Assembly (NCBI GenBank): GCA_965243345.1 | Contig: CBDEUR010000003.1 | Coordinates: 1,674,001-1,738,000 of the forward strand | Direction of reading: 5' to 3' | Length of the DNA stretch: 64,000 bases | Source: Bin52 sp965243345 | GTDB taxonomy: Bacteria > Pseudomonadota > Alphaproteobacteria > Thalassobaculales > Thalassobaculaceae | Program-made: the position numbers and the translations under genes | Notes under the pieces: model-generated | Databases searched by the model: none | Told to the model about the DNA's origin: nothing | What the model saw: the letters and a program-made list of their open reading frames with translations, nothing else | Part shown: positions 62,803-64,000 of the stretch, in pieces | Numbering within the stretch: the first letter of the stretch is position 1 | Layout: the number at the start of each line of letters is the position of its first letter

Positions 62803-64000
62803 GCCTTCTCTCCAGTCTCCGGTTCGAGCGCCTTGCCGACGATCTCGCCGACATCGCCCGACAGGTCCCGGGTTGCCATGATGCGCTCGAGTTCGTGGCG
62901 CATGAGGCCCCGGCGCACGGTGTCGTACCGCCGCCAGCGAACCAGCGGCATGACCAGGCGGGCGGCGACCCGGGGGTTGAAACGGTCGATCTCCAGCACC
63001 CTGTCGGTCAGGAACCGGTACCCGGCCCCGTCAACGGAGTGAAACCGGACCTGGTTGCCGGCCGCGAAGCTGCCGATCAGGGAGCGGACCCGGTCCGGGA
63101 CCCCGGAATCGTATCCCGGATGGGACAGGAGCCCGCGGACCACCTCGAGCGTATCCGGCAGGCTCGAGGTCGCCTTGAGAGCAAACCACTTGTCAAGTTC
63201 GAGCGGCCGTGCGCGCCAGCGGTCGTGGTAATGCGCGAGCGCCTCGGTTCTCTCGGTGCAGTCGACGGAGTTGAGCGCCTGCAGTGCCGCCATGGCCACG
63301 CTCATCGACTCCGCCTGCGTGTACTGCCCGAAGGCAAGCCCGAGTGCCGATGCCCGTCGGGTTGCCACCAGGTAGTCGAGCGCGACCGCCGCGAGCGCAC
63401 GTGCACCCATGGCGGCGCTCGACAGGTCGTCGGGCGACTGGTCCGACAGTGCGCGCGCGTGCACTGCGTGCAGGTCATCCCACAACGCGGTGCCGATCCC
63501 GGCCCGCAGGCGGATCCGGGCCGCGTGGATCGCGTCGACGTCGATGACCTCCATCTGGTTCGCGAGTTCGGTCTCGCCGGGCAGCCGGACCAGCTCGGCC
63601 CTCAGCGCCGGTTCCAGTCGCTCGTCGAACAGGGCGGAGCGCACGGCCTCGATGAAGGCCGGATCGCCCCTGTCTTCGTCCCGGTCGCGTGTCGCATCGA
63701 GGAGCACCGTGCTGGCGCTGCGCTGAAACGCATCCCACCGTACGAACGGATCGGTGTCGTGGGCCGCGAGGTGAAGCAGGTCCGCGCCATCGAGTTCGAG
63801 GTTCAGCTTCACCGGAGCGGAGAATTCCCGCAGCAACGACGGAACCGGCCGCTCCGGGATACCCTCGAAGGTGAACACGGTCTCGGCATCGCGGATTTCG
63901 AGCACCCGGTCGGTGGGCGCGTCGTTTCGCGACTCTCCCGACAGCTGCAGCGGCATCTCGCGTCCGGCACCGTCAAGCAGACCCATGCGCAGCGGGATCG
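62799..64000 (-). CDS. pepN: aminopeptidase N, C-terminal part (gene continues beyond window)
   Basis: About 400 residues are visible. They match the C-terminal region of gamma-proteobacterial-type PepN: VFTFEGIPERPVPSLLREFSAPVKL, DPFVRWDAFQRSA, LDKWFALKATSSLPDTLEVVRGLLSHP and FNPRVAARLVMPLVRWRRYDTVRRGLMRHEL. The zinc-binding HExxH domain is upstream, outside the window. PepN is a cytoplasmic aminopeptidase. The stop overlaps the racemase start (ATGA), which ties pepN to the catabolic chain or is a coincidence of compaction. Confidence 0.92.
   Translation of the reverse strand, partial: IPLRMGLLDGAGREMPLQLSGESRNDAPTDRVLEIRDAETVFTFEGIPERPVPSLLREFSAPVKLNLELDGADLLHLAAHDTDPFVRWDAFQRSASTVLLDATRDRDEDRGDPAFIEAVRSALFDERLEPALRAELVRLPGETELANQMEVIDVDAIHAARIRLRAGIGTALWDDLHAVHARALSDQSPDDLSSAAMGARALAAVALDYLVATRRASALGLAFGQYTQAESMSVAMAALQALNSVDCTERTEALAHYHDRWRARPLELDKWFALKATSSLPDTLEVVRGLLSHPGYDSGVPDRVRSLIGSFAAGNQVRFHSVDGAGYRFLTDRVLEIDRFNPRVAARLVMPLVRWRRYDTVRRGLMRHELERIMATRDLSGDVGEIVGKALEPETGEKA

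Overview
The window is high-GC, gene-dense bacterial chromosome with very short intergenic gaps and many stop/start overlaps of the ATGA, GTGA or TGATG kind. Gene content is dominated by uptake and catabolism: two Ugp-type glycerol-3-phosphate ABC importers, a Liv-type branched-chain amino acid importer, a TRAP importer, a SulP carrier, hydantoinase A/B, flavin oxidoreductases and LysR. Together with a ParC that has Ala at the usual quinolone-contact Ser, this suggests a free-living heterotrophic alphaproteobacterium. That assignment is inference. No rRNA or tRNA gene is present to confirm it.

Layout. 1-9,700: end of a DMT-family exporter, a flavodoxin-family protein, an SDR dehydrogenase, a reverse-strand cluster (hydantoinase B, hydantoinase A, branched-chain aminotransferase-like protein, LLM flavin oxidoreductase) and an FAD amine/amino acid oxidase. 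9,700-15,000: an alpha/beta hydrolase, then a decayed defence island with an intact AbiEi antitoxin, a stump of the AbiEii toxin and a PLD-helicase-DUF3427 gene split by an in-frame amber codon. 15,100-20,400: a LysR regulator divergent from a tightly coupled five-gene cluster (class II aldolase-like protein, MocD-like di-iron oxygenase, PanB-like protein, DddP-like M24 protein, MocE-like Rieske ferredoxin). This is the best candidate for an undescribed pathway. 20,600-26,300: lactonase, thiolase plus DUF35 partner, DNA glycosylase, amidohydrolase and DUF1028. 26,400-31,250: a complete Liv importer. 31,300-37,100: parC, an RhlE-type RNA helicase, a stand-alone Lrp ligand domain and a SulP transporter.

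37,000-47,000 is the most disturbed part. It holds a small secreted Cys-rich protein, a frameshifted partial copy of the RNA helicase gene, a ferric-reductase remnant, TRAP genes, an IS110 remnant fused to a second copy of a methyltransferase 3' end, an alpha/beta hydrolase, the methyltransferase, a VapBC-type pair and a degenerate J-domain ORF. 46,995-59,121 holds two complete Ugp B-A-E-C systems in the same orientation. The first ends in a secreted propeller, the second in a glycerophosphodiester phosphodiesterase, and glpD lies between them on the other strand. The set would import glycerophosphodiesters or glycerol-3-phosphate, hydrolyse them and oxidise the product to DHAP. The window closes with a chain of overlapping reverse-strand genes: pepN (partial), Asp/Glu racemase, deacetylase-like protein, aromatic-ring FAD hydroxylase and DUF2783.
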